Origin: a bacterium
GTDB lineage: Bacteria > Sysuimicrobiota > Sysuimicrobiia > Sysuimicrobiales > Segetimicrobiaceae
Length of the DNA stretch: 34,689 nt
Reading direction: 5' to 3'
Assembly (NCBI GenBank): GCA_035945995.1
Contig: DASYZR010000108.1
Span: forward strand, 1-34,689
Part shown: positions 26,375-33,886 of the stretch, piece by piece
Layout: each line of letters begins with the position of its first letter
How positions within the stretch are numbered: position 1 is the first letter of the stretch
Notes under the pieces: model-generated
What the model saw: only the letters and a program-made list of their open reading frames with translations
Told to the model about the DNA's origin: nothing
The model's database searches: none
Translations under genes and position numbers: made by a program

Positions 26375-26413
26375 CCCGCATACGCGGGGCAGGCCCGCAT
26401 ACGCGGGGGCAGG
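26375..26413. repeat. Two tandem hairpin units between ilvC and leuA
   Basis: CCCGCATACGCGGGGCAGG (26375-26393) is followed at once by a second copy with one extra G (26394-26413). Each can form a CCCGC/GCGGG stem with an ATAC loop. They occupy most of the 56-nt space between ilvC and leuA, and similar CCCCGC-loop-CGGGG hairpins occur in the ilvC 3' end (about 26299-26316) and in the T-box leader (about 22824-22840). The role is unknown; they may influence mRNA stability or be a small dispersed repeat. Confidence 0.7.
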
Positions 26414-26418
26414 AAAGG

Positions 26419-27966
26419 ATGGAGACGGCGATGAGCGAGATGATCCGGATCTTCGACACGACGCTGCGGGACGGGGAGCAGTCGCCCGGCTTCACGATGA
26501 ACACGCAGGAGAAACTGGAAGTCGCGCGGGCGCTGGCCGCCCTCCGGGTGGACGTGATCGAGGCCGGGTTCCCGGCGAGCTCGCCGGGGGATCTCGAAGG
26601 CGTGCAGCTGATCGCGCGGGAGGTGCGCGGCCCCATCATCGCCGGGTTGGCGCGCGCCAACCGGGGGGACGTGGAGGCGGCCATCGACGGCGTCCGGGAA
26701 GCGGAGCGGCCGCGGATCCATACGTTCATTGCCACCTCGCCGATCCACATGGAGCACAAGCTTCGGATGACGCCCGACGAGGTGTACGAGGCGGCGGTCG
26801 GGGCGGTCCGGCTGGCCCGCCGGTCGGTGGAGGACGTCGAGTTCTCCGCGGAGGATGCGAGCCGGTCCGATCCCGAGTTCCTGGTCCGCGTGTTCGAGGG
26901 CGCAATCGACGCCGGCGCCACGACGATCAACGTACCGGACACCACGGGATACGCGACGCCCGAAGAGTACGCGGCGCTGCTGCAGTTCTGCATCGAGCGG
27001 ACCAAGGGGGCCCACCGCGCCGTCTGGAGCGTGCATTGTCACGACGACCTTGGGCTCGCGGTCGCCAATTCGCTGGCCGCGCTGCGCGTCGGCGTGCGCC
27101 AGATCGAAGGGACCATCAACGGGATCGGCGAGCGCGCCGGCAACGCGGCGCTCGAGGAGATCGTCATGGCGCTGCACACGCGGCGGGGCCACTATGGGTT
27201 CGAGACCGGCGTCGACACGACCAAGATCTATCGCACGAGCCGGCTCATCAGCGCGATCGCCGGCGTGCCGGTGCAGCCCAACAAGGCGATCGTCGGCGAC
27301 AATGCCTTCGCGCACGAAGCGGGGATCCATCAGCACGGCGTGCTCATGAACCGTGAAACGTACGAGATCATGACCCCGCAGACGATCGGCATTCCGAGCA
27401 ACAAGCTCGTGCTCGGCAAGCACTCCGGGCGGCACGCGTTCAAGAAGATGCTGGCGGACAACGGCCTCGGCCTAAGCGACGCCGAGGTGGAGCGCGCCTT
27501 CGTCGAGTTCAAGGTGCTCTGCGACAAGAAGAAGCAGGTCTCGATCGAGGACATCTTGTCCCTCGTCGAGAGCGACGTCCAGGGCGCCCCGCAGACCTAC
27601 GGGCTGCGCGCCTTCCACGTGTCGACGAGCAGCACGCTGCCGCCGATGGCCTCCGTCACGCTGGCGCGGGGCCGGGAGCTGTTCACCGAGGAGGCGAGCG
27701 GGGACGGGCCGGTCGACGCGATCTACAACGCCGTCAACAAGATCGTCGGCCTCTCGCCGACGCTCGCCGACTACGCGATCAAGGCCGTGAGCGGCGGGAC
27801 GGACGCCATGGGCGAAGCCACGGTGAAGGTGCGGGACGGCGACGGCCTGTTCGTCGGGCGGGGGACGAGCACCGACGTCCTGGAGGCCAGCGCCAAAGCC
27901 TATCTCGCCGCGATCAACAAGCTCATTTACGAGCGCCAGCACTGGATGAGCAATACCTACGGGTAG
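26419..27966 (+). CDS. leuA: 2-isopropylmalate synthase
   Basis: A 515-residue protein from ATG 26419; ATG 26431 with GGAG upstream is an equally good start. It condenses acetyl-CoA and 2-oxoisovalerate, the first committed leucine step. The TIM-barrel has IFDTTLRDGEQSPGFTM (metal Asp and catalytic Arg), HTFIATSPIHMEHKL, VEFSAEDASRSD and HCHDDLGLAVANSLAAL (metal His). GTINGIGERAGNAALEE follows, with the linker AGIHQHGVL and GKHSGRHAFKKML. The C-terminal LeuA dimer domain, about 400-500, has FHVSTSSTLPPMASVTL and carries the leucine feedback site. Length is that of the long bacterial LeuA. cimA follows 6 nt later. Confidence 0.96.
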   Translation: METAMSEMIRIFDTTLRDGEQSPGFTMNTQEKLEVARALAALRVDVIEAGFPASSPGDLEGVQLIAREVRGPIIAGLARANRGDVEAAIDGVREAERPRIHTFIATSPIHMEHKLRMTPDEVYEAAVGAVRLARRSVEDVEFSAEDASRSDPEFLVRVFEGAIDAGATTINVPDTTGYATPEEYAALLQFCIERTKGAHRAVWSVHCHDDLGLAVANSLAALRVGVRQIEGTINGIGERAGNAALEEIVMALHTRRGHYGFETGVDTTKIYRTSRLISAIAGVPVQPNKAIVGDNAFAHEAGIHQHGVLMNRETYEIMTPQTIGIPSNKLVLGKHSGRHAFKKMLADNGLGLSDAEVERAFVEFKVLCDKKKQVSIEDILSLVESDVQGAPQTYGLRAFHVSTSSTLPPMASVTLARGRELFTEEASGDGPVDAIYNAVNKIVGLSPTLADYAIKAVSGGTDAMGEATVKVRDGDGLFVGRGTSTDVLEASAKAYLAAINKLIYERQHWMSNTYG

Positions 27967-27972
27967 ACGGCG

Positions 27973-29595
27973 ATGCCGAACGCCGGGCGCATCGCGCTCT
28001 ACGATACCACGCTGCGGGACGGCACCCAGGGCGCCGGCATCACGCTGTCCGCGGACGACAAGCTCCGGATCGCCGAGCACCTCGACGCCTTTGGGGTGGA
28101 CTACATCGAGGGCGGCTGGCCGGGCAGCAACCCGAAAGACATGGAGTTCTTCGAGCGCGCCCGCGGACGGGCGTGGCGGCACGCGCGTCTGACGGCGTTC
28201 GGCAGCACGCGCCGCCCCGGGACTTACGCCGAGCATGACGAGAACCTCAACCTGCTCCTCGCCGCGGGGACGCCGGCCGCGGCGCTGTTCGGGAAGTCGT
28301 GGGACCTGCACGTACGCGAGGCGCTCCGGACGACGCCCGAGGAGAACCTCGCCATGATCGAGGAGTCCGTCCGGTTCCTCCGCTCGCGCGGCATCGAGGT
28401 CGTCTACGACGCGGAGCATTTCTTCGACGGCTGGAGGGCCAACCCCGACTACGCGCTCGCTACGCTCCGCGCCGCCGAGCGCGCGGGGGCGTCCGTGGTG
28501 GTCCTGTGCGACACGAACGGCGGCCGCCTGCCGCGCGAGATCCAGGCCGGCGTCGCCGCGGCCCGCCGCGCGGTCGAGGGACCGCTCGGCATCCACGCGC
28601 ACAACGACGGCGAGCTCGGCGTCGCCAATACCCTCGTGGCCGTGGACGCGGGGTGCGTGCACGTGCAGGGCACGATCAACGGCATCGGGGAGCGCTGCGG
28701 CAACGCGAACCTCGTCTCGATCATCCCCAACCTGCAGCTCAAGATGGGGTACCGCTGCGTGGCCGAGGACCAGATTGTGCGGCTCGGGGAGGTCTCGCGC
28801 TACGTCGCCGAACTGGCGAACATGGCCGCCGACGAGTACCAGCCGTTTGTGGGGATGAACGCGTTCGCGCACAAAGGCGGCGTGCACGTCAGCGCGGTGA
28901 TGGCCCACCCGCCGACCTACGAGCACATCGCCCCGGAGGCCGTGGGGAACGCGCGGCGCGTCGTCGTGAGCGACCTGTCGGGCCGCGCCAACGTCCTGTA
29001 TAAAGCGAAGGAGATGGGCATCGACCTGTCGCGCGACCGGCCCGAGATCCGCGAGATCCTGGCCGAGCTGAAGCGGCTCGAACACGAGGGGTACCAGTTC
29101 GAGGCGGCGGAGGCGTCGTTCGAGCTGCTGATGCGCCGGATCATGGGGCAGCACCGGCCGTCGTTTGCGCTGCTCGGCCTGCGCGTTACGGTCGAAAAGC
29201 GCGGCGGCGTCTGCGCGGCGGAGGCGACCATCAGGGTGGCGGTGGACGGCCAGGAAGAGCACACCGCGGCGGAGGGTGACGGCCCGGTGCACGCGCTCGA
29301 CCGGGCGCTGCGCAAGGCCCTGGGCCGGTTCTATCCCGCGATCCAGCGCGTGCGCCTGACCGACTACAAGGTGCGCGTCCTGAACGCGGATGCCGCCACC
29401 GCCGCCCGCGTCCGGGTCCTCATCCAGTCGACCGACGGGGTCCGGACCTGGGGCACGGTCGGCGTCTCGGAGAACGTCGTCGAGGCCTCGTGGCAAGCGC
29501 TGGTCGACAGCCTCGAGTTCGTGTTGCTGCGCGAGCCCGGCGCGCACGGCGTGGGGTCGGCGGCGGGGACGGCTGGCGAGAGCATGCCTTCGTGA
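27973..29595 (+). CDS. cimA: (R)-citramalate synthase
   Basis: A 540-residue protein from ATG 27973. It condenses acetyl-CoA with pyruvate to citramalate, the entry to threonine-independent isoleucine synthesis. The start ALYDTTLRDGTQGAGITLSA has the LRDGTQ form typical of CimA rather than LRDGEQ of LeuA. Further evidence is YIEGGWPGSNPKD, FGKSWDLHV, EVVYDAEHFFDGW, HAHNDGELGVAN (metal His) and INGIGERCGNANL. The C-terminal regulatory domain (LGLRVTVEKRGG, then EGDGPVHALDRALRKAL) follows. Length matches the roughly 530-residue family. It lies between leuA and leuB; its stop overlaps the leuB GTG as GTGA (29592-29595). Confidence 0.95.
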   Translation: MPNAGRIALYDTTLRDGTQGAGITLSADDKLRIAEHLDAFGVDYIEGGWPGSNPKDMEFFERARGRAWRHARLTAFGSTRRPGTYAEHDENLNLLLAAGTPAAALFGKSWDLHVREALRTTPEENLAMIEESVRFLRSRGIEVVYDAEHFFDGWRANPDYALATLRAAERAGASVVVLCDTNGGRLPREIQAGVAAARRAVEGPLGIHAHNDGELGVANTLVAVDAGCVHVQGTINGIGERCGNANLVSIIPNLQLKMGYRCVAEDQIVRLGEVSRYVAELANMAADEYQPFVGMNAFAHKGGVHVSAVMAHPPTYEHIAPEAVGNARRVVVSDLSGRANVLYKAKEMGIDLSRDRPEIREILAELKRLEHEGYQFEAAEASFELLMRRIMGQHRPSFALLGLRVTVEKRGGVCAAEATIRVAVDGQEEHTAAEGDGPVHALDRALRKALGRFYPAIQRVRLTDYKVRVLNADAATAARVRVLIQSTDGVRTWGTVGVSENVVEASWQALVDSLEFVLLREPGAHGVGSAAGTAGESMPS

Positions 29596-30671
29596 CCGCG
29601 CGGGCCATGCAGGTCGCGGTCGTCCCCGGCGACGGGATAGGTCGCGAAGTCATCGCCGAGGCCGTTCGGGTCCTGCGGGAAACCGGCCGCCGGTTCGAGA
29701 TCACGCTGTCATTCGAGCAGGGCATCGCCGGCGGCGCGGCGATCGATGCGCGCGGCACGCCGATTCCGGACGAGACGATCGCGCTGTGCGCCCGCTCCGA
29801 CGCCATCCTGCTCGGCGCCTGCGGCGGTCCCAAATGGGACCGGGGACCGCGCCACCTGCGCCCGGAGCAGGCGTTGTTCACCTTGCGGCGGCGGTTCGGC
29901 CTGTACGCGAACTTGAGACCGGCCGTGGTGCGCGGCCCGCTCGTGGGAGCGTCGCCGCTCCGCCGCGAGCTCGTCGAGGGTCTGGACCTCCTCATCATCC
30001 GGGAGTTGACCGGGGGCTTGTATTTCGGCCCGCAGTCGCGCGCCGGCGAGGGCGAGGAGCTCACCGCGCAGGACACGCTGCCGTACTCCGCCGGGGAGAT
30101 CCGCCGCGTCGTGCGGGCGGCGTGCCGGATCGCCCGCACACGCCCCCGGCGCAAGGTGACTTCCGTCGACAAGGCCAACGTGCTGGAAACCTCGCGGCTC
30201 TGGCGGGACGTCGCGACGGAGGTCGGCCGCGAGTTTCCGGACGTCGCCCTGGACCACATGCTGGTCGACAACTGCGCGATGCAATTGGTGCGCGACCCGC
30301 GGCAGTTCGACGTCGTCGTCACGGACAACATGTTCGGCGACATCCTGAGCGACGAGGCCGCCGGCGTGATGGGGTCGCTCGGGCTCATGCCGTCGGCGAG
30401 CCTCGGCGACGCGCCGCCGGGGCTGTTCGAGCCCGTTCACGGCACCGCGCCCGACATCGCCGACCGCGGCATCGCCAATCCGCTCGCGGCGATCCTGACC
30501 GGTGCGCTGTTGCTCCGGTACGGCGCCGAACACGAAGCCGCGGCGTCGGCGATCGAGACGGCCGTGATCAAGGCGCTCGAAGACGGCTGCCGGACGGCCG
30601 ACATGGCCGGGAGCGGCCCGGCGCTCGGGACGGCCGCGATGACCGACGCCGTCCTCGCGCGCCTCTCCTGA
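29592..30671 (+). CDS. leuB: 3-isopropylmalate dehydrogenase
   Basis: About 359 residues if started at GTG 29592, which overlaps the cimA stop; ATG 29607 is the alternative and gives the bare start MQVAVVPGDGIGREV. NAD-dependent oxidative decarboxylation of 3-isopropylmalate, and in CimA organisms also of 3-methylmalate. The family motifs are GACGGPKWD, the substrate arginines in LRPEQALFTLRRRFGLYANL, ELTGGLYFG, VTSVDKANVLETSRLWR (catalytic Lys) and VVTDNMFGDILSDEAAG (Mg aspartates). Last comes EPVHGTAPDIADRGIANPLA (NAD loop). It is the last recognisable gene of the branched-chain operon; leuC and leuD are not in the window. Confidence 0.95.
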   Translation: MTARAMQVAVVPGDGIGREVIAEAVRVLRETGRRFEITLSFEQGIAGGAAIDARGTPIPDETIALCARSDAILLGACGGPKWDRGPRHLRPEQALFTLRRRFGLYANLRPAVVRGPLVGASPLRRELVEGLDLLIIRELTGGLYFGPQSRAGEGEELTAQDTLPYSAGEIRRVVRAACRIARTRPRRKVTSVDKANVLETSRLWRDVATEVGREFPDVALDHMLVDNCAMQLVRDPRQFDVVVTDNMFGDILSDEAAGVMGSLGLMPSASLGDAPPGLFEPVHGTAPDIADRGIANPLAAILTGALLLRYGAEHEAAASAIETAVIKALEDGCRTADMAGSGPALGTAAMTDAVLARLS

Positions 30672-30708
30672 ACGCGCGCACATCCCGGTTCACCCCGGAG
30701 GGCCGGCC

Positions 30709-30966
30709 GTGCTCGAGCTGCGACCCAATTGTGAATGCTGCGGGAAGGACCTGCCGCCGTCGGCTCCCGACGCGATGATTTGCTCGTTCGAATGCACGTT
30801 CTGTCGCGAGTGCGCGGAACACACCCTCGCGGGCCGGTGTCCGAATTGCGGAGGGAATCTCGTCCCGCGCCCGATCCGCCCCGCCGCCAAGACGGCGGAG
30901 TACCCGGCGTCGACCGTGCGTGTCGTCAAACCGCAGGGGTGCCGGCAGGCGGCCACGGCCGGCTAG
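30709..30966 (+). CDS. DUF1272 zinc-binding protein
   Basis: An 85-residue protein from GTG 30709, 37 nt after leuB. It begins MLELRPNCECCGKDLPPSAP and continues AMICSFECTFCRECAEHTL and GRCPNCGGNLVPRPIRPA. This near-invariant arrangement of CxxC pairs (eight or more cysteines) is that of DUF1272. The family probably folds as a small treble-clef or RING-like zinc protein. No activity is established. The last 25 residues are variable. It may be carried as a passenger on the operon transcript. Confidence 0.9.
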   Translation: MLELRPNCECCGKDLPPSAPDAMICSFECTFCRECAEHTLAGRCPNCGGNLVPRPIRPAAKTAEYPASTVRVVKPQGCRQAATAG

Positions 30967-30979
30967 AGCCGGCCGGCCG

Positions 30980-31016
30980 GGCGTTTCGGTAGTGGCGGCG
31001 TGAAGGCCGTCACTAT
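30980..31016. repeat. Hairpin repeat, copy 1
   Basis: GGCGTTTCGGTAGTG (30980-30994) is found again exactly at 31780-31794. Here the arm GGTAGTGGCGGC pairs with GCCGTCACTATC (two G-T pairs) across the loop GTGAAG. It lies downstream of the DUF1272 gene and upstream of the membrane-anchored gene at 31148. Confidence 0.75.
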
Positions 31017-31040
31017 CGAGAACAGAGCCTCCGGATCGTC

Positions 31041-31046
31041 TATACT
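31041..31046 (+). promoter_or_regulatory. Candidate -10 box for the 31148 gene
   Basis: TATACT, five of six to TATAAT, lies in the 181-nt space before the 31148 gene. No -35 element is recognisable at 16-19 nt upstream, so this is only a candidate. Confidence 0.35.
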
Positions 31047-31147
31047 AAAGGTGGGTAGTCGCCGTCGGTGAGGACCCGATCGCAACAACGGCGGCGCCGG
31101 GCCGGCCGCAAACGCGAACAAAGCCCCGTGGAACGAGGGGAACCAGC

Positions 31148-31723
31148 ATGCGGAGATGGTGGCAGACCCTCCCGGGCATATTGAAGGCGGCAGCCACCCT
31201 GATCACGGCCGTAACGGGCCTTATCGTTGGCTTGCATCAAGCCGGGATGTTTCCGGGCGGCGGAGGTGGTTCGGGAACGCCGCGGGCGGGTTCAACAGTT
31301 CCCGCTGCCCCCGACTCAACCACGACCCCCGCTCCCCCCGTGATCTCCGCCTCGTCTGCGCGGTACGCCGTCACGTTTCCGGCGGGAGCCGAAGCGACCG
31401 CCGGGGCGGGAGCTTACAAGATCTTGCAGGCCCGCGTGGCCCCCCGGTCGTTCGATCAGGTCACCGTGACATTCAAGGTCCGCGTCACGGGTGTGCGATA
31501 CCCCGGCCTGAACTTTTTCGGAAATGATTTCCGCCTGATTGTGGATGACGTGCCGCGCGAGCCCGAGGACGCTCCGAACCTTATTGTCGGTCTGCAGAGT
31601 TCCAAAGAGGGAGATGTGGTATTCGTGATCGACGCCGCCGCCAAGCATTTGGTGCTTCAGGTGGGCGAGGTCGGACATGAGACGTCCCCGATCCCCCTGG
31701 CGCTCACACAGGCGAAACCATAG
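31148..31723 (+). CDS. Membrane-anchored protein of unknown function
   Basis: A 191-residue protein from ATG 31148, preceded by GAACGAGGGGAACC. The N-terminus WWQTLPGILKAAATLITAVT, then GLIVGLHQ, is a recurrent bacterial single-helix anchor (W-QTLPGIL-type). A Gly/Ser/Pro/Thr-rich linker (about 35-65) leads to a beta-rich domain: FDQVTVTFKVRVTGVRYPGL, then FRLIVDDVPREPEDAPN and GDVVFVIDAAAKHLVLQVGE. The layout looks like an outside ligand-binding or structural beta-sandwich, but no known family is identified. The gene is bracketed by two copies of a hairpin repeat exactly 800 bp apart. Confidence 0.75.
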   Translation: MRRWWQTLPGILKAAATLITAVTGLIVGLHQAGMFPGGGGGSGTPRAGSTVPAAPDSTTTPAPPVISASSARYAVTFPAGAEATAGAGAYKILQARVAPRSFDQVTVTFKVRVTGVRYPGLNFFGNDFRLIVDDVPREPEDAPNLIVGLQSSKEGDVVFVIDAAAKHLVLQVGEVGHETSPIPLALTQAKP

Positions 31724-31777
31724 CGTGCTTGGCGCCTGACGCCGCGTCGAGCGTACGTGGGGGGGCGTCACCCGCAA

Positions 31778-31825
31778 CCGGCGTTTCGGTAGTGTCCTAA
31801 AAATTAGGACACTACCCGGCGTTTC
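31778..31825. repeat. Hairpin repeat, copy 2, with perfect 13-bp arms
   Basis: GGTAGTGTCCTAA (31788-31800) and TTAGGACACTACC (31804-31816) are perfect inverted arms with a three-A loop. CCGGCGTTTC stands on both sides (31778-31787 and 31816-31825). The left part repeats copy 1 (30980-30994) for 15 bp. It lies between the stop of the 31148 gene and the next membrane protein gene and may also terminate transcription. Confidence 0.88.
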
Positions 31826-31894
31826 GCTTCGCTTGCATTTGCCCGTGCGGCGGGCCTACAATCGTGTCGTGCGCACGGATTTCGCCTCTTGACG

Positions 31895-32596
31895 ATGGCC
31901 GCCGCCGCCGCGATCGCCCTGGGCTACGGGCTGGCGACGCTCGCCGTCGCGGGCCGCGGCCGGTTTTGGCGCCCGTGGCTGCTCGTGGCCTTCGCGGCCG
32001 GCGGCATCGCATTCCCGCTCACGGTCTTCCTTACAGCGTCCATCCAGTTCTTGCTGTCCACCGCCTTCGGGTGGGGTCCCGACGCGATCGCGATGACGTT
32101 TGGCGCGGGAATCGTCGGCGTCCTCGTGACCGCGGCCGTCAACGAGGTGTTCACCCTGGCCGCGGCGTTGCTCGTGTGGACGTGGTCACGCGAGCACAGC
32201 GCGGTGCGCGTCGGCGCAGCGGCGGGAGCCGGGTTCGCGGCGGTCGGCGCGTACCAGGTCATTCATCTGGCGCTGATGGCGCGCGCGCTGCCGATCAGTT
32301 CGGCCTCGACGTTCCTGGTTTCCCTGATTCAGCAACTGGCGTTCGTCGCCGTGAACAGTGCATCGACCGCGCTGGCGGCGTTCGGCATGATGCGGCGGCG
32401 CGCCGGTGTGTATCTCTGCACCGCGATCTTCGTCCAGACCGTCTTTCTCGCCTTCGGCCTGCTGTATGAGCTGCGCGCATACTCCAATCTGGTCTGGACC
32501 GTTCTCGACGTCATCGTCGTCGCCGCGCTGGTCGCCGGAGTGCTGGTCCTCGACCGGCGGGACCCGGAGGACGCCGCGCTCGCTTCCGCAGCCTGA
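31895..32596 (+). CDS. Polytopic membrane protein, unknown
   Basis: About 233 residues from ATG 31895 (TTG 31889 is an in-frame alternative; no clear ribosome binding site). Seven or so hydrophobic helices are visible, for example LLVAFAAGGIAFPLTVFLTA, then FGAGIVGVLVTAAVNEVFTL, AAGAGFAAVGAYQVIHLALM and LDVIVVAALVAGVLVL. The topology and the polar residues inside helices (NEVF, Q-x-x-H) recall YhfC/PrsW-type intramembrane protease relatives, but the Glu-Glu motif of PrsW is not evident, so I leave the family open. The next frame overlaps or directly follows it. Confidence 0.65.
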   Translation: MAAAAAIALGYGLATLAVAGRGRFWRPWLLVAFAAGGIAFPLTVFLTASIQFLLSTAFGWGPDAIAMTFGAGIVGVLVTAAVNEVFTLAAALLVWTWSREHSAVRVGAAAGAGFAAVGAYQVIHLALMARALPISSASTFLVSLIQQLAFVAVNSASTALAAFGMMRRRAGVYLCTAIFVQTVFLAFGLLYELRAYSNLVWTVLDVIVVAALVAGVLVLDRRDPEDAALASAA

Positions 32597-33461
32597 CGAG
32601 ACCGCCGCCCGCACGCGGGCCGCGGACGGGTGGCGCGCCCTTCGTGCGTTTTTTGCGGAGGGCGCACGCCATCTGCCGGACGCGATTGCCGCGTTCGAGG
32701 ACGCCGAGCGGTGGCTGCGCCGGGCCGGGCCCGATTCCACCGGTGCATCGGTCGCGGATCGCGAGGCGGTGCTGCTCGGGCTCTCCATTGCGCTGCGCCT
32801 GCGGCGCGGGGCCGACGACGTCCGGCGGGCGATCGTGCTCGTGCAGGAACTGTTAAACATCGTGCGCCGCCGGTCGGGGGAAGCGGCCGCGGTGCCGTTG
32901 CGCGCGTATCTCGAGGACGCGTACCGCGATCTGGCGGAGGCGACGGAGGGCGACGAGGCGGTGCGCGCCGCCGAGGAGGGGATCGAGGCGTGCGACCGGA
33001 CGCTGGCGCTCGCCCGGCGGTTTCACCTGGACGACGACGTTCCCCACGCGCGAGCCGTGAAGGCGCTGCTGCTTCGGCGGCTCGGCGCCGTGCGGCCGGG
33101 GGCCGATGTCCGGTCCCTGTCTCGAGAGGCCGACCGGCTTACCGCGGCCGCCTTCTCGGGGTGGCCGGCGCGGGATGCGGAGGGACTGGCGGCGTTCCAG
33201 GCGGACGTGGCGATGGCGCTCGTGGCCGGGGAGCCGCCTCGAAGGGCGGCGATCGACCGGGCCGACGACCTGCTGCGCCGGACTGCACGGGCCGTGCCCG
33301 CCGGGAACCGATACCTCGCCGCGCGGGTGGCCCGGGCGCGCGCCCGCGTGGCCATCGCGGCCGGCCGGCCCGACGCGCTCGAAGCGGTCGCCGAGGCGGC
33401 CGCCGCGCTGCGCGATCTCGGCCTGGCCGGCGAGGCGGAGGAGGTGGAGCACTGGCTCTGA
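32466..33461 (+). CDS. Helical (TPR-like) repeat protein, start unclear
   Basis: From about 32590 on, the frame codes an all-helical, Ala/Arg/Glu-rich protein. Examples are WRALRAFFAEGARHLPDAIA, AFEDAERWLRRAG, VLLGLSIALRLRRGADDVRR, ACDRTLALARRFHLDDDVPH and YLAARVARARARVAIAAGRP. The sequence resembles TPR-type solenoids. No ATG, GTG or TTG lies in frame between the stop of the membrane protein and the first helix. The nearest is ATG 32466 inside the upstream gene, after which about 40 residues look like shadow. Either the two genes overlap by 131 nt, or they are one protein interrupted by a one-base frameshift near 32590. Function is unknown. Confidence 0.5.
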   Translation: MSCAHTPIWSGPFSTSSSSPRWSPECWSSTGGTRRTPRSLPQPDETAARTRAADGWRALRAFFAEGARHLPDAIAAFEDAERWLRRAGPDSTGASVADREAVLLGLSIALRLRRGADDVRRAIVLVQELLNIVRRRSGEAAAVPLRAYLEDAYRDLAEATEGDEAVRAAEEGIEACDRTLALARRFHLDDDVPHARAVKALLLRRLGAVRPGADVRSLSREADRLTAAAFSGWPARDAEGLAAFQADVAMALVAGEPPRRAAIDRADDLLRRTARAVPAGNRYLAARVARARARVAIAAGRPDALEAVAEAAAALRDLGLAGEAEEVEHWL

Positions 33462-33526
33462 CCGAACTCCGCCCGCAGTTTCACGCATCAGCGCATCAGA
33501 GAACACGGGCGCATGGGGAAGAGCGC

Positions 33527-33886
33527 ATGAACGATCGCGGGCGAGGCCGCCGGCGCGAACGCGCGGTGGTGAACCCCAAGCTGCGGGGCCGGGACACCGA
33601 CGCCCTCTTTCGGGCGGTGCTGCAGCTCCGCACCGCCGACGAGTGCTACCGGTTCTTCGAAGATCTCTGCACCATCGGGGAGTTGAAGGCGCTGGCGCAG
33701 CGGTTCGCCGTGGCGCGGATGCTCGCCGACGGCCGGACGTACGAGCAGGTCGCCGAGGGGACCGGCGCCTCGTCGGCCACGATCAGCCGCGTCAGCCGGT
33801 TCCTGACGTACGGCGCGGACGGCTACGCGCTCGTGCTGGACCGGCTCCGGCGGCACGGCCGCACCGCCGGGCATCGTGAAGCCTAG
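33527..33886 (+). CDS. YerC/YecD-family TrpR-related regulator
   Basis: A 119-residue protein from ATG 33527, with GGGGAAGAG upstream. After a basic start, the Trp-repressor-like helical fold is evident: ALFRAVLQLRTADECYRFFE, then DLCTIGELKALAQRFAVARM and the helix-turn-helix RTYEQVAEGTGASSATISRV. This is the YerC/YecD (TrpR-like) family, whose members lack the tryptophan site and whose operator is mostly unknown. The last 11 nt overlap the start of the CcmH-like gene, implying coupling. The upstream helical gene ends 65 nt before. Confidence 0.88.
   Translation: MNDRGRGRRRERAVVNPKLRGRDTDALFRAVLQLRTADECYRFFEDLCTIGELKALAQRFAVARMLADGRTYEQVAEGTGASSATISRVSRFLTYGADGYALVLDRLRRHGRTAGHREA

Noticed and set aside
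27472-29547. 691-codon open frame on the minus strand opposite leuA/cimA
   Set aside because: It lies wholly antisense to two well-conserved genes. Its His/Arg/Asp/Val-rich composition is typical of the complementary frame of GC-rich coding DNA, and no domain is visible.
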